A stretch of DNA of 64,000 nt from Kribbella monticola (GCF_003261635.1 NZ_QFXK01000029.1:372001-436000), one strand, 5' to 3'. Numbered from the stretch's first letter, positions 25,255 through 33,486 are shown. Notes: generated from the letters alone by a model not told the origin. Made by a program: numbers and translations.

Positions 25255-25835
25255 TTCGCCTCCCAGATCGCCCGGTCGGCCATGGTCAGGGCAGCGGATT
25301 CGGCGGCTTGCCGTTCGATCGGCTGGGCGGCGTAGTCCACCTGGACGATCAGATCGGCGTGCAACTCCACGAGGGTCACCGTCCAGCTCTGCCCGCCGGT
25401 CGCGGCCCGCGTCACCCGCTTCACGTTGCTCCGCTCAGGGTCCGGAGTCATCGCCCGCCGCTCGAACACCTGGCGCGCGACCTGCGCGGGCTTCAGCGGT
25501 GGATTCCCCGCGCCGCCGTCCCTCCCGGCGTACGGCGTGACGGTGATGTCGAGCGTCGCCGAGCTGTACGTCGTCTGCGCGCCCTCGTCCGCCTTCACCG
25601 AGCACCGTATCGAGGTGCTGCCGGTCTTCACCAGCTCGGGAGTCTTGCCATTGGATGCCTTGGGCAACAGGCTGGAGACGTCGCCGATCCGGGCACACAG
25701 ATCGGCGGGCAGCTGCCGCGCGGGCAGGATGTCCTTGGGGTCGACCGGCTTTCCCGCCGCGAACCCGAGCGCGAGGCCGGCGACCACCGCGATCCCTGCC
25801 GCTATCGCTGTTCTCCGGACCAGTCGGCTCGCCAT
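25251..25835 (-). CDS. membrane-anchored secreted protein, partner of the pseudokinase-like protein
   Basis: 194 aa from ATG 25835. An N-terminal hydrophobic segment (AIAAGIAVVAGLALGFAAG) after RRT anchors or exports it; there is no lipobox Cys. The outer part has two Cys (ADLCARIGD and SIRCSVKAD) that could pair. No family was recognised. TAGGGT, 7 nt before the ATG, indicates a leaderless mRNA; it is the first gene of a two-gene operon. The frame is open further upstream but without support. Confidence 0.7.
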   Translation of the reverse strand: MASRLVRRTAIAAGIAVVAGLALGFAAGKPVDPKDILPARQLPADLCARIGDVSSLLPKASNGKTPELVKTGSTSIRCSVKADEGAQTTYSSATLDITVTPYAGRDGGAGNPPLKPAQVARQVFERRAMTPDPERSNVKRVTRAATGGQSWTVTLVELHADLIVQVDYAAQPIERQAAESAALTMADRAIWEAK

Positions 25836-25954
25836 GGTCGAGACCCTAGCCACGAAGAGGTCCTTCCTGCCTACGCACCATGGCGCGTTGGACGAGGTTC
25901 CCCTGCGGCCGGTTCCCACGATTTCTGCTGACGGTTTCTGCTTATGCTGCCCGG

Positions 25955-26413
25955 GTGACCGCCTTCCCCGAGATCGTCCCGGGCCGGCCCGGCGACGGCG
26001 AAGTACTGAACCTGCCGTTCGGCGTCTTCACCGTCCGCATCTCCGGCGAGCAGACCGCCGGCGCGCTCTCGGTCGTCGAGTCGGTCCTCGCGCCCGGAGC
26101 CCTCGGCGCCGCTCCGCACATCCACCACGCCCACGAGGAGTACTTCCTCGTCACGTCCGGCGAGGTCACGTTCGACACAGCCGACGGCGTCCTGACGATG
26201 GAGGCCGGCGGCTCGGTCTCCGTACCCCGAGGCCGCCCCCACGGCTACCGCAACGCGACCACTGAGCCGGCCACCCTGACCACGATCTTCACGCCCGCCG
26301 GCTACGAGAACTACTTCCGAGAAATCGCCGCCGAAGCGGCCGCGGGCACACCCATCACGCCAGAACTGCTGAAGGAACTCCGGGGCAAACAGCAAACGAC
26401 CCCTTGGCCGTAG
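25955..26413 (+). CDS. cupin-domain protein
   Basis: 152 aa from GTG 25955; TATGCT at 25943-25948 lies 6 nt ahead, so leaderless. Cupin motif 1 is complete (APHIHHAHEEYFLVTSGEVTF: His-His-...-Glu) and motif 2 reads VPRGRPHGYRNAT with its His, which gives the 3-His/1-Glu metal site. A short helical tail follows. Unknown substrate; it is divergent from the two-gene membrane operon. Confidence 0.82.
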   Translation: MTAFPEIVPGRPGDGEVLNLPFGVFTVRISGEQTAGALSVVESVLAPGALGAAPHIHHAHEEYFLVTSGEVTFDTADGVLTMEAGGSVSVPRGRPHGYRNATTEPATLTTIFTPAGYENYFREIAAEAAAGTPITPELLKELRGKQQTTPWP

Positions 26414-26416
26414 ACG

Positions 26417-26971
26417 TCAGCCCATCAGCGTTTTGACCGAACCGCCGGACTCGCTGAGCTTGCTTCCCAGGCCGGACAGAGCTTCTCCGACGCTCGACAA
26501 AATTCCTGACAAGTCATTCAGATTTCCCGCCAGGCTCTCGATCTCGGTCGCGACCCCGCCGATCTGCCCGCTCCCGTCGTTCAGCCGCTTGGCCGCCGCA
26601 TCCCCGATCCCCGGAATCTTGTCCAGCTCCCCAGCGAGCCCGGCCAACATGCCAGCGGCATCCTTCAGCTTGTCCTTGGCGGCACTCATGGTCTCGGCAC
26701 TCCCACTCAAGGCCCGCCTGGCACCACCCTCGCCGTCATCCCCGACCAGCGCTGTGGCCGCCTTGGCCGCCTGCTCCCCAGCATCGGCCAGCCCCGACCC
26801 GATCGCCTTCATCAACTCCGGCAACCGCCCGATGAACCCCAGCGCGTCATCCGGCAACCCCCTCACCAACTTCAGCACCTTCTCGAAGTCGTCGGAGTTC
26901 TCCATCACGAACCCGACCGCCTTCTTCACATCCCCCAGATCCCGCCCACCCAACAACTCCTCAAGTCCCAT
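26417..26971 (-). CDS. small helical protein of unknown function
   Basis: 184 aa from ATG 26971. The protein is almost wholly alpha-helical with amphipathic repeats rich in Ala, Gly, Leu and Ser; no membrane span or signal peptide. ELDKIPGIGDAAAKRLNDG near residue 115 has the shape of a helix-hairpin-helix DNA-binding motif (IPGIGxxxAxxL), but one copy alone is weak evidence. TAGCAT at 26979-26984, 7 nt ahead, suggests a leaderless mRNA. The longer frame to 27139 runs through low-complexity sequence and was not accepted. Confidence 0.65.
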   Translation of the reverse strand: MGLEELLGGRDLGDVKKAVGFVMENSDDFEKVLKLVRGLPDDALGFIGRLPELMKAIGSGLADAGEQAAKAATALVGDDGEGGARRALSGSAETMSAAKDKLKDAAGMLAGLAGELDKIPGIGDAAAKRLNDGSGQIGGVATEIESLAGNLNDLSGILSSVGEALSGLGSKLSESGGSVKTLMG

Positions 26972-26989
26972 ACCCCGGATGCTATTGCT

Positions 26990-27009
26990 CCCCCACCCAC
27001 CCCACCCCC
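26990..27009 (-). promoter_or_regulatory. potential G-quadruplex in a promoter region
   Basis: The minus strand has four G runs (5, 4, 3 and 5 G) separated by single T residues. The motif covers the expected -35 region of the leaderless gene at 26971. Such short loops form very stable quadruplexes in vitro. Confidence 0.5.
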
Positions 27010-27210
27010 AACTCCCACAAGACGCGCCGCCCATCCACCCAGCCAGGCAGTCTCCGCCCATCCGCCCAGCCGAGCCCACACCCCGAGCGTGAGTGACCCA
27101 CACCACCCGCCCGCCCCTCCCACCACTGCCTGCCCGCACGTACGCCGCCCACCCCAGCCCCCGATTACCACCAAATCCATCCCTCCGTGTATCGTTTTCG
27201 ACGTTGTCCG

Positions 27211-27286
27211 GCGCTCGTAGCTCAACGGATAGAGCATCTGACTACGGATCAGAAGGTTGGGGGTTCGAATCCCTCCGAGCGCGCCA
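27211..27286 (+). tRNA. tRNA-Arg (anticodon ACG)
   Basis: Full cloverleaf: acceptor GCGCTCG pairs with CGAGCGC at 27276-27282, D arm GCTC...GAGC, anticodon stem TCTGA/TCAGA around a CTACGGA loop (anticodon ACG), T arm GGGGG...CCCTC around TTCGAAT, discriminator G and an encoded CCA at 27284-27286. ACG is converted to ICG and reads CGU/CGC/CGA. Confidence 0.97.
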
Positions 27287-27290
27287 GCAC

Positions 27291-27330
27291 AAGCCCAAGT
27301 CATTCAGGTGGATGACCTGGGCTTTTGTGT
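27291..27330 (+). terminator. intrinsic terminator of tRNA-Arg
   Basis: AAGCCCA then GTCAT (27291-27303) pair with ATGAC and TGGGCTT (27312-27324) with a single A/C mismatch and an 8-nt loop, followed by a T-rich run. A classic rho-independent terminator four bases after the tRNA. Confidence 0.85.
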
Positions 27331-27835
27331 TTCCCGGCAACTGGGGTTCCCCCACGTCGCCACTAGCGCCGCGCTCCTCCGTCGCGCTCTCGCAGCTCCT
27401 CCCACCCACCCGGGGTCGCGTGCTGACGCACCCTCAATGACAGCACCGGCATCTCACCGGCCGGGTCATTCCAAACAGAGCCCCGTACCGCCGACCAGCT
27501 CTCCCAGCACGCGAGCCGCCGAACGCCCGCCCGCGAACGCCTTGCACCGTCGCCTCGGCAAGATGCCCCGGAGCATCTCAGCTGCGCAATGAGTCTCGAA
27601 GCAGCTGGCCCTCTCGACCGTCTGCAGTGCCCACAAACGTCCTCGCCGAGGCCGGAGGCTGATCCAGTTGCCTCGGGCGCCATTCGCTACGCCCACACCA
27701 GCCGGTGAGTCTCCAGACCAGCGGTTACCTCTTTCGCAAGGGCATCGGGGTCTAGAAGCCTTTGCTGCTGACCGCAACAGTCTTCATTGACCGCATGAGG
27801 TGCTACGTTCCGCCCGAGAATGGGGAGGAACGTTC
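27331..27835. other. 505-bp stretch without a recognisable gene
   Basis: Short frames on both strands have no RBS and no motif I know. Position 27371-27385 carries a short sequence shared (14 of 15 bases) with the gap at 9564-9578. The 3' side contains the promoter of the lectin gene. A decayed gene or a footprint of past insertion next to the tRNA is possible, but no copy of the tRNA 3' end was found. Confidence 0.5.
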
Positions 27836-28672
27836 ATGAGACGTGCACGACTTGGGGCGTTGTTGCTGGCCGGTGTTGTCGCGCTGTTCGGCGGGGTTGT
27901 CCAATCCGCGCCCGCCTCGGCAGCGACCACGTCGGTGCTGCTGATGAGCGCCGGCCAGAAGCGGGTCGTGGATTCCTGGGTGCCGAACGGGGACTACTGG
28001 TTCGTGGTCAAGCCGAACTCGTTCTCTGTGGACCAGCAGGGGACCTTGAACGGCCCGCGCCAGATCGTCACCAGCCGCTCCTGCTGGGAAGTGAACACTC
28101 CGCATCCGTCGACAAACTCGTCGTACGTGGGCTTGACCAATGCCGGAGACTTCCAGCTGGTCGTCCCCGGCGCCGGCGTGGTGTGGCACTCCAACACAGC
28201 CGGACGGGGCGGCAAATACCTCATGCTCACCCGCACCGGCGACCTCGTCCTCTACACAGCCAACTGGAAGATCCTCTGGCAGTCCGCCTCCGGGCAGTGC
28301 TGGATGAGGTCCAACACCGTGCTGGCCAGCAACCACAGTATTCGCGTGGGGTACACCTTTTCCGGCACCCGTCCTTGGCGCGTGCTGGCGATGCAGACCA
28401 ACGGCAACCTAGTACTGCGCCACGGGTCGAAGGTTGTCTGGCAGACCCGGACGAGCGTGCCCGGCTCGCGGGCAGCGCTCACCACGCTCGGCGAACTTCT
28501 CGTCCAGGCTCCGAACGGGAAGGTGCTCTGGCGCAGCAACCGGCGCTCCAGCCCCAACTGCGCCTGCGCGCTGGATCTGGGCTTCCCTGCGCTGCCTGAA
28601 CTCGCCATCACCAACGAGGTCAGCACCGGCCCCCCGATCACTGTCTGGCAGGTCCCTGTCCCACCTGCATGA
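27836..28672 (+). CDS. secreted bulb-type (mannose-binding) lectin-like protein
   Basis: 278 aa, ATG 27836 after GGGGAGGA. A Sec signal peptide (RRARLGALLLAGVVALFGGVVQSAPASAA) precedes at least four B-lectin-type repeats, each a strand pair ending in VxW or VLW: LTNAGDFQLVVPGAGVVWHSNT, LTRTGDLVLYTANWKILWQ, MQTNGNLVLRHGSKVVWQT and LGELLVQAPNGKVLWRSN. The QxDxNxVxY sugar-binding motif is only partly kept. At least four Cys may form disulfides outside the cell. Probably binds glycans; unknown partner. Confidence 0.78.
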   Translation: MRRARLGALLLAGVVALFGGVVQSAPASAATTSVLLMSAGQKRVVDSWVPNGDYWFVVKPNSFSVDQQGTLNGPRQIVTSRSCWEVNTPHPSTNSSYVGLTNAGDFQLVVPGAGVVWHSNTAGRGGKYLMLTRTGDLVLYTANWKILWQSASGQCWMRSNTVLASNHSIRVGYTFSGTRPWRVLAMQTNGNLVLRHGSKVVWQTRTSVPGSRAALTTLGELLVQAPNGKVLWRSNRRSSPNCACALDLGFPALPELAITNEVSTGPPITVWQVPVPPA

Positions 28673-28807
28673 CCCGGCCGAGACCTTGCCAACTCGGCAC
28701 CCGGGCTGCGGCAGCCGGCCTCATGTCGAATTCGGGGTCGGTCGTTCGACGCGTAGGCAGATGGCGCCTACAGGTGGCCGGTTGGTTTCAGATCACAGGA
28801 GGTTGAA

Positions 28808-29359
28808 GTGTCTACATCCATTCTCGACATGTCGATGTCGCTCGACGGGTACATCGCCGATCCCGACGATTTCCTCGGCGGGGAGAACGGCGAACTGCTC
28901 CACGACTGGTTCGCAGCCGGCGGACCTGCCGCACAATTCGAAGCCGAGTGGAACGCCGCCGGTGCCATCCTCGCAGGACGGCGGACCGCCGAACTCATGG
29001 ATCACTGGGGCGGCGACCACAACGGCGCCCCGATCTTCGTGCCCAGTCACCGGCCACCGGGCCCAGCCGCCCGCTGGAACTACCCGTTGGTGACCTACGT
29101 GACCGACGGCATCGAAAGCGCCATGGCGCAGGCGAAGGCCGCCGCCGGAGACCGGGACGTCCAGGTACGCGGCGGATACGTCGCGCAGCGTGCCATCGAG
29201 GCAGGCGTGCTCGACGAGGTGCAGATCCATCACATCCCGGTGCTACTCGGCGCCGGCCGCCGACTCTTCGACCTGCTGCCCTCGCTCGTCACCCTGGACA
29301 TCATCCGCGTCATCGACACCCCGCAGGCCACCCACATCCGCTACCGCGTCCGCCGCTGA
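28808..29359 (+). CDS. dihydrofolate-reductase-like (RibD C-terminal) family protein
   Basis: 183 aa from GTG 28808 with AGGAGG upstream. MSMSLDGYIADPDDFLGG is the N-terminal signature of the RibD_C family; ILAGRRTAELM and EVQIHHIPVLLGAGRRLFDLLP are the other conserved blocks. The usual GG before the nucleotide is VRGGYVAQ. These proteins share the DHFR fold and use NADPH; the substrate is often unknown. A 6-bp inverted repeat (GTAGGC/GCCTAC) lies at 28753-28771. Confidence 0.85.
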   Translation: MSTSILDMSMSLDGYIADPDDFLGGENGELLHDWFAAGGPAAQFEAEWNAAGAILAGRRTAELMDHWGGDHNGAPIFVPSHRPPGPAARWNYPLVTYVTDGIESAMAQAKAAAGDRDVQVRGGYVAQRAIEAGVLDEVQIHHIPVLLGAGRRLFDLLPSLVTLDIIRVIDTPQATHIRYRVRR

Positions 29360-29388
29360 ATCAGCGCCAGGCCGGTTTGGGGAGGCGT

Positions 29389-29952
29389 TCAATGCCTCGT
29401 CTGGTACCTGGTCAGGGTTACGCCGCCAGGGAAGGTTCGGGTCTCTACCAGGTCCAGGCTTACCCAGTTGTCCAGGCTGGTGAAGAACGGGGTGCCGGCG
29501 CCTACTAGTACTGGGTGGTTGATGATTTCGAACTCGTCGACCAGGCCGGCTTGCATGGCTGCCGCGGCGAGGGTGGCGCCGCCGATTCTCATCGGCTCGC
29601 CGTCGTCGGCCTTGAGGCGGGTGATCTCCGGTACGGCGTCGCCGGTGACCAGGCGGGTGTTCCAGTCGACCTTGTCGAGCGTCGAGGAGAACACCACCTT
29701 CGGCGTTTCCCGCCAGTTGCGCGCGAACTCGATCTGCGCCGGGGTGGCGTCCGGCTGCTGGTCGCCGGTCGGCCAGTGCGAACTCATCGTCTCCCACAGC
29801 TTGCGCCCGTACAGGAACAGCCCGATCGCCAACTCCTGATCGAGCCACCACTGAAACAGCTCGTCGCTCGGCACGCCCCAGCTGATGTCGCCGCCGGGCG
29901 CGGCGATGTAGCCGTCCAGGCTCACGTTCATGCCGTAGATCAGTTTCCGCAT
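29389..29952 (-). CDS. dihydrofolate-reductase-like (RibD C-terminal) family protein
   Basis: 187 aa from ATG 29952. LIYGMNVSLDGYIAAPGGDISW, LFLYGRKLWETM, KVVFSSTL, MRIGGATLAAAAMQAGLVDEFEIINHPVLVGAGTPFF cover the RibD_C fold with a canonical IGGA nucleotide motif. It is convergent with the other RibD_C gene and only about 30% alike by eye, so the pair is not a recent duplication. Alternative longer frame to 30372 rejected: it runs through the divergent Nudix gene. Confidence 0.87.
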   Translation of the reverse strand: MRKLIYGMNVSLDGYIAAPGGDISWGVPSDELFQWWLDQELAIGLFLYGRKLWETMSSHWPTGDQQPDATPAQIEFARNWRETPKVVFSSTLDKVDWNTRLVTGDAVPEITRLKADDGEPMRIGGATLAAAAMQAGLVDEFEIINHPVLVGAGTPFFTSLDNWVSLDLVETRTFPGGVTLTRYQTRH

Positions 29953-30012
29953 GGCGCCATGCCTCTCTGTCAGTCCGACGGCCTTGTCGGCGCTCGTGCC
30001 TAGAGTGCCAGC

Positions 30013-30423
30013 ATGGTTGCCCCGACTCCGATTCCGATCTCGATTGCAGCGCTTGTGCGTGACGGCCTGGTGCTGCTGGCGCATCGGCATCCGTCGCGCC
30101 GGTGGTACCCCGACTGCTGGGATCTCGTCGGCGGGCATGTCGAGCCAGGCGAGTCGCCCCACCAAGCCGTCAGCCGCGAATGCCTGGAAGAGCTGATGGT
30201 CCACATCCACGATCCCGTGCCCATCGAGATGCCGATCAGTGACCCCACCCTCGACCTGCACGCCTTCGTCGTCACGCGCTGGGACGGCGAACCGGTCAAC
30301 GCCGCACCCGACGAGCACGACGATCTCCAATGGTTCCGACCGAGCGATCTCGAAAATCTGAAGCTGGCCCACCCAACCGGCCTGTCGGACCTCTTGATCG
30401 CCGTACGAAATGCCACCGGTTAG
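30013..30423 (+). CDS. Nudix hydrolase
   Basis: 136 aa, ATG 30013. The Nudix box reads GGHVEPGESPHQAVSRECLEEL, matching GX5EX7REUXEEXG except that the last G is absent (EELMVH). It would hydrolyse a nucleoside diphosphate linked to another group, perhaps an oxidised nucleotide. TAGAGT at 30001-30006, 6 nt ahead, and no RBS: leaderless. It is divergent from the RibD_C gene. Confidence 0.9.
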   Translation: MVAPTPIPISIAALVRDGLVLLAHRHPSRRWYPDCWDLVGGHVEPGESPHQAVSRECLEELMVHIHDPVPIEMPISDPTLDLHAFVVTRWDGEPVNAAPDEHDDLQWFRPSDLENLKLAHPTGLSDLLIAVRNATG

Positions 30424-30436
30424 CGGCTGTTGAGGT

Positions 30437-31522
30437 TCATGACAGCCAGGAGGCGTAGAAGATGCCTAGGCCGAGGGCTACGAAGATGCCGGCGACGATC
30501 CAGAAGCGGATGACTACGGTGACTTCGGCCCAGCCGAGGTGTTCGAAGTGGTGGTGGATGGGGGTGATCCGGAAGATGCGCCGGCCGGTGCCGGTGAGGC
30601 GTCTGGTCAGTTTGAAGGTGATCATCTGGAGCAGGACGGACAGGGTCTCCAGGACGAACAGGCCCGCGACGGCGGCCATCAGGAGTTCTGTGCGGGACAT
30701 GATCCCGAGGCCGGCCAAGGCGCCGCCGATGGCGAGCGAGCCGACGTCGCCCATGATGATCCGGGCGGGTTTGGCGTTCCACCAGAGGAAGCCGACACAA
30801 GCGGCAGCGATGGCGGCCGCGAACACCGCGAGGTCGAGCGGGTCGCGAACCTGGTAGCACTGCGACTCCACCACGGTGGGCCGACCCGAGTCGCACAACT
30901 GGTTGTTCTGCCAGATGTTGACGATCGTGTACGCGCCGAAGATCAACGCCGAGGAGCCGGCCAGCAGCCCGTCGGCGCCGTCGGTGAGGTTGGCGCCGTT
31001 GGAGGTGGCCGCGACGATGAACCAGATCACCAGCAGGACCACGACCAGCGGCAGCTTGATCCACCAGTCATGGGTGGTGGAGATGTACTGCGAAGCCGGC
31101 CGTACTCCGCGTCCGTCGGCGAAGAACTGCGTGGCGAGCACCCCGAAGACGAGCGCCACCAGCGTCTGACCTGCCATCTTGGCCCGGCTGCTCAGTCCCT
31201 GGTTGTTCTGCGTGTAGACCTTGATGAAGTCGTCGAGGAACCCCACCAGCCCGCAGCCGAGGAACAGCAACATCAGCAGCCAAGCACTCGCACTGGGCGA
31301 CCGGCCGACCAGGATCGTTGCCGCCAGATACGCCGCGGTAGCACTCAGCAGGATCGCGAGGCCGCCCATGGTCGGCGTACCGCGCTTGACGTGATGTGTC
31401 GTCGGTCCGTCGTGCCGGATCGGCTGGCCGAAGCCGTGCCGGACGAAGTACCGGATCAGGTACCGGGTCCCGAGCAACGAGCAGAGCGCCGCCAGAGCGC
31501 CGCTCAGGAGTATTGCCCGCAC
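30437..31522 (-). CDS. mraY: phospho-N-acetylmuramoyl-pentapeptide transferase (stand-alone)
   Basis: 361 aa from GTG 31522, the usual length. About ten membrane spans and the key motifs are all present: FLDDFIKV (the Asp pair), NLTDGADGLLAG (usual LDG changed to ADG), NAKPARIIMGDVGSLAIGG and PIHHHFEHLGW. It transfers phospho-MurNAc-pentapeptide to undecaprenyl phosphate, forming lipid I at the cytoplasmic membrane. No other mur/dcw gene is near, so it may be a second copy or a relocated gene. ATG/GTG upstream alternatives add a hydrophilic tail. Confidence 0.93.
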   Translation of the reverse strand: MRAILLSGALAALCSLLGTRYLIRYFVRHGFGQPIRHDGPTTHHVKRGTPTMGGLAILLSATAAYLAATILVGRSPSASAWLLMLLFLGCGLVGFLDDFIKVYTQNNQGLSSRAKMAGQTLVALVFGVLATQFFADGRGVRPASQYISTTHDWWIKLPLVVVLLVIWFIVAATSNGANLTDGADGLLAGSSALIFGAYTIVNIWQNNQLCDSGRPTVVESQCYQVRDPLDLAVFAAAIAAACVGFLWWNAKPARIIMGDVGSLAIGGALAGLGIMSRTELLMAAVAGLFVLETLSVLLQMITFKLTRRLTGTGRRIFRITPIHHHFEHLGWAEVTVVIRFWIVAGIFVALGLGIFYASWLS

Positions 31523-31669
31523 AACATTCAGCCCCTCTCGGCCATCCGGGTGGTCGATCCCTACGAGGCAAGAGGGAGTCGTCTCGCCGCCCATTCTCGG
31601 GGACGAGAATCGGCGGGCCGGTCAAACATACCGAAACTGCAGGTTCCTGCAGCCCGTAAGGTTGCCGGA

Positions 31670-32176
31670 ATGTCGACCTGGAGCACGCCCGAGCGCGTGG
31701 AGCCGCCGAACGACCCGATCGACGAGCGAGCCGCGCTCGAAGACCGGCTCGAGTACCAGCGCACGACCTTGCTGCAGAAGTGTGGCGGCCTGAGGCCGGA
31801 ACAGCTGGCCCAGCGGTCCGTGCCGCCGTCGAAGCTCTCGCTCCTCGGCCTTGTCCGGCACCTGTCCGGAGTCGAGGCGTGGTTCCATGCGTACGACGAG
31901 CAGCCGGACCACCTGTATTTCTGGAACTACGTCCCGGGCTCGGCCAACAGCTTCGAGAAGCTCGACAGCACGCGAGCCGCCGACGACTTGGCCAGCTATC
32001 GAGCAAGCGTCGCCCGGTCGCGCGCGGCCGTCGCTGGCCGCGGTCTCGACGAGGCGAGTCCTGGCGAGGACTACACCTTGCGGTGGATCTATCTGCACAT
32101 GATCGAGGAGTACGCCCGCCACAACGGCCACGCAGACCTCCTCCGCGAACGCATCGACGGCAGCACCGGCGAATAA
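31670..32176 (+). CDS. DinB-family (DUF664) protein
   Basis: 168 aa from ATG 31670. A four-helix bundle of the DinB superfamily: LLGLVRHLSGVEAWFHAY carries the first metal His, and YLHMIEEYARHNGHADLLRERIDG the second pair (H-N-G-H). Members include mycothiol- and bacillithiol-dependent thiol transferases. TAAGGT lies 7 nt ahead, so the message is probably leaderless. Thiol partner unknown. Confidence 0.87.
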   Translation: MSTWSTPERVEPPNDPIDERAALEDRLEYQRTTLLQKCGGLRPEQLAQRSVPPSKLSLLGLVRHLSGVEAWFHAYDEQPDHLYFWNYVPGSANSFEKLDSTRAADDLASYRASVARSRAAVAGRGLDEASPGEDYTLRWIYLHMIEEYARHNGHADLLRERIDGSTGE

Positions 32177-32216
32177 CCGATTGCCTGAGCCCAAAGGCTC
32201 GCGAAGACTCGGTGGG

Positions 32217-32975
32217 ATGGATGACGACGAGCTTGAGCGGTTGTTGAGGAACGAGCGGTATCCGCGGTCAGGTAAGTACTCCGCGCGCTGGATGGTCGAC
32301 AATTCGATGGGACCGAATCCCGTCTGGCAGGCGGAGGCCTTGAGCGAGCTGATGGCACTCGAAACCGGGATGCGGGTGCTCGACATGGGGTGCGGTACTG
32401 CGTTGAGCTCGGTCTTTCTCGCCAAGGAATTCGATGTCGAAGTCTGGGCGACCGATTTGTGGGTCAAGCCCGAGGAGAATTGGCGCCGCGTGATCGAGGC
32501 GGACGTGAAAGACCAAGTTCACCCTATTCACGCGGAGGCCCACGCGCTGCCGTTCGCGGAGGATTTCTTCGATGCCGTCGTCAGTATCGGCGCGTACCAC
32601 TATTTCGGCACCGACGACCTCTACCTCGGCTATTTCTCCCGTTTCGTGAAGCCGGGCGGGCAGATCGGCATCGTTCTTCCCGGCTCCACCGAGGAGCCCG
32701 AGAGGCTTCCACCACCACACCTCGAGGCCTTCTGGAAATGGGACTTCTGCGCCTGGCACAGCCCGGCTTGGTGGCAACAGCACTGGGAGAAGACCGGAAT
32801 GGTGACCGTCGAGGTCGCTGATCGATTGCCGCACGGATGGCAGGACTGGCTGCAATGGAACGAGGTTTGTGACGAAGACGGCGGTACGCCGGGACGCGAA
32901 GAAGCCCTGATGCTTCGTGCCGACGGTGGCCGGACCCTCGGCCTTACCCGGGTAATTGCCCGCCGCAACAACTAA
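32217..32975 (+). CDS. class I SAM-dependent methyltransferase
   Basis: 252 aa from ATG 32217 (an in-frame TTG at 32181 is possible). VLDMGCGTALSSVFLAKEFDVEVWATDLW is motif I with the adenosyl Asp, and FDAVVSIGAYHYFG and VKPGGQIGIVLPG are motifs II and III. The substrate cannot be told. The C-terminal half is Trp-rich (WKWDFCAWHSPAWWQQHW), a pattern that could line a hydrophobic pocket. It follows the DinB gene by 40 bp and may share its transcript. Confidence 0.88.
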   Translation: MDDDELERLLRNERYPRSGKYSARWMVDNSMGPNPVWQAEALSELMALETGMRVLDMGCGTALSSVFLAKEFDVEVWATDLWVKPEENWRRVIEADVKDQVHPIHAEAHALPFAEDFFDAVVSIGAYHYFGTDDLYLGYFSRFVKPGGQIGIVLPGSTEEPERLPPPHLEAFWKWDFCAWHSPAWWQQHWEKTGMVTVEVADRLPHGWQDWLQWNEVCDEDGGTPGREEALMLRADGGRTLGLTRVIARRNN

Positions 32976-32994
32976 CAAACTGCATGGGTTGACG

Positions 32995-33486
32995 ATGACC
33001 GCCGTCGTACTCGAACTGACAGTCCGAGACCTGACTGACAACGATCTGCCTGCCTGCGGCTTTGCCGGTAGCGAACTCCACCTGACCCAGGTCGCCCAGC
33101 AACTCGACCGAGCACGCCGTGGCGAGCTCGACTACCTCGCCGTCTGCACGAAGGCCGACCTGCCCGTGGCGATCGGCGCAATCGACTACGTGCCCCATCC
33201 CGGTGCCGGTTTGCTGACACAGTTCGCCGTGCACCCAGCCCTGCAGTCCTGCGGAATCGGCACAGTCCTCGTCGAAGCCGCCGAGCAGCGGATCTCGGCC
33301 CGGGGACTCGACAGGGCCGAGCTCGCCGTCGAGTTGAGCAACCCTCGCGCCCGCGCGCTCTACGAGCGACTGGGCTACACGGCGTACGGCGAAGTACTCG
33401 AGTCCTGGGACCAGCGAGATGCGACCGGGGTGAGCGCGCGGTACGAGACGATGTGCGCGCAGATGCGCAAGACGCTGGGGTTGTGA
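32995..33486 (+). CDS. GNAT acetyltransferase
   Basis: 163 aa from ATG 32995. LTVRDLTDNDLPACGFAGSELHL at the start, LTQFAVHPALQSCGIGTVLVEAAEQ as the acetyl-CoA site, and AELAVELSNPRARALYERLGYTAYGEV at the end make a complete single GNAT domain. RBS is not clear. Substrate unknown. Confidence 0.85.
   Translation: MTAVVLELTVRDLTDNDLPACGFAGSELHLTQVAQQLDRARRGELDYLAVCTKADLPVAIGAIDYVPHPGAGLLTQFAVHPALQSCGIGTVLVEAAEQRISARGLDRAELAVELSNPRARALYERLGYTAYGEVLESWDQRDATGVSARYETMCAQMRKTLGL

Noticed and set aside
26972..27139. N-terminal extension of the helical protein
   Set aside because: It is Gly/Trp/Arg low complexity, lies over the quadruplex motif and would remove the leaderless promoter.
27211..27835. 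tRNA-Arg as attachment site of an integrative element
   Set aside because: No integrase, no direct copy of the tRNA 3' end, and the lectin gene downstream has normal host composition.
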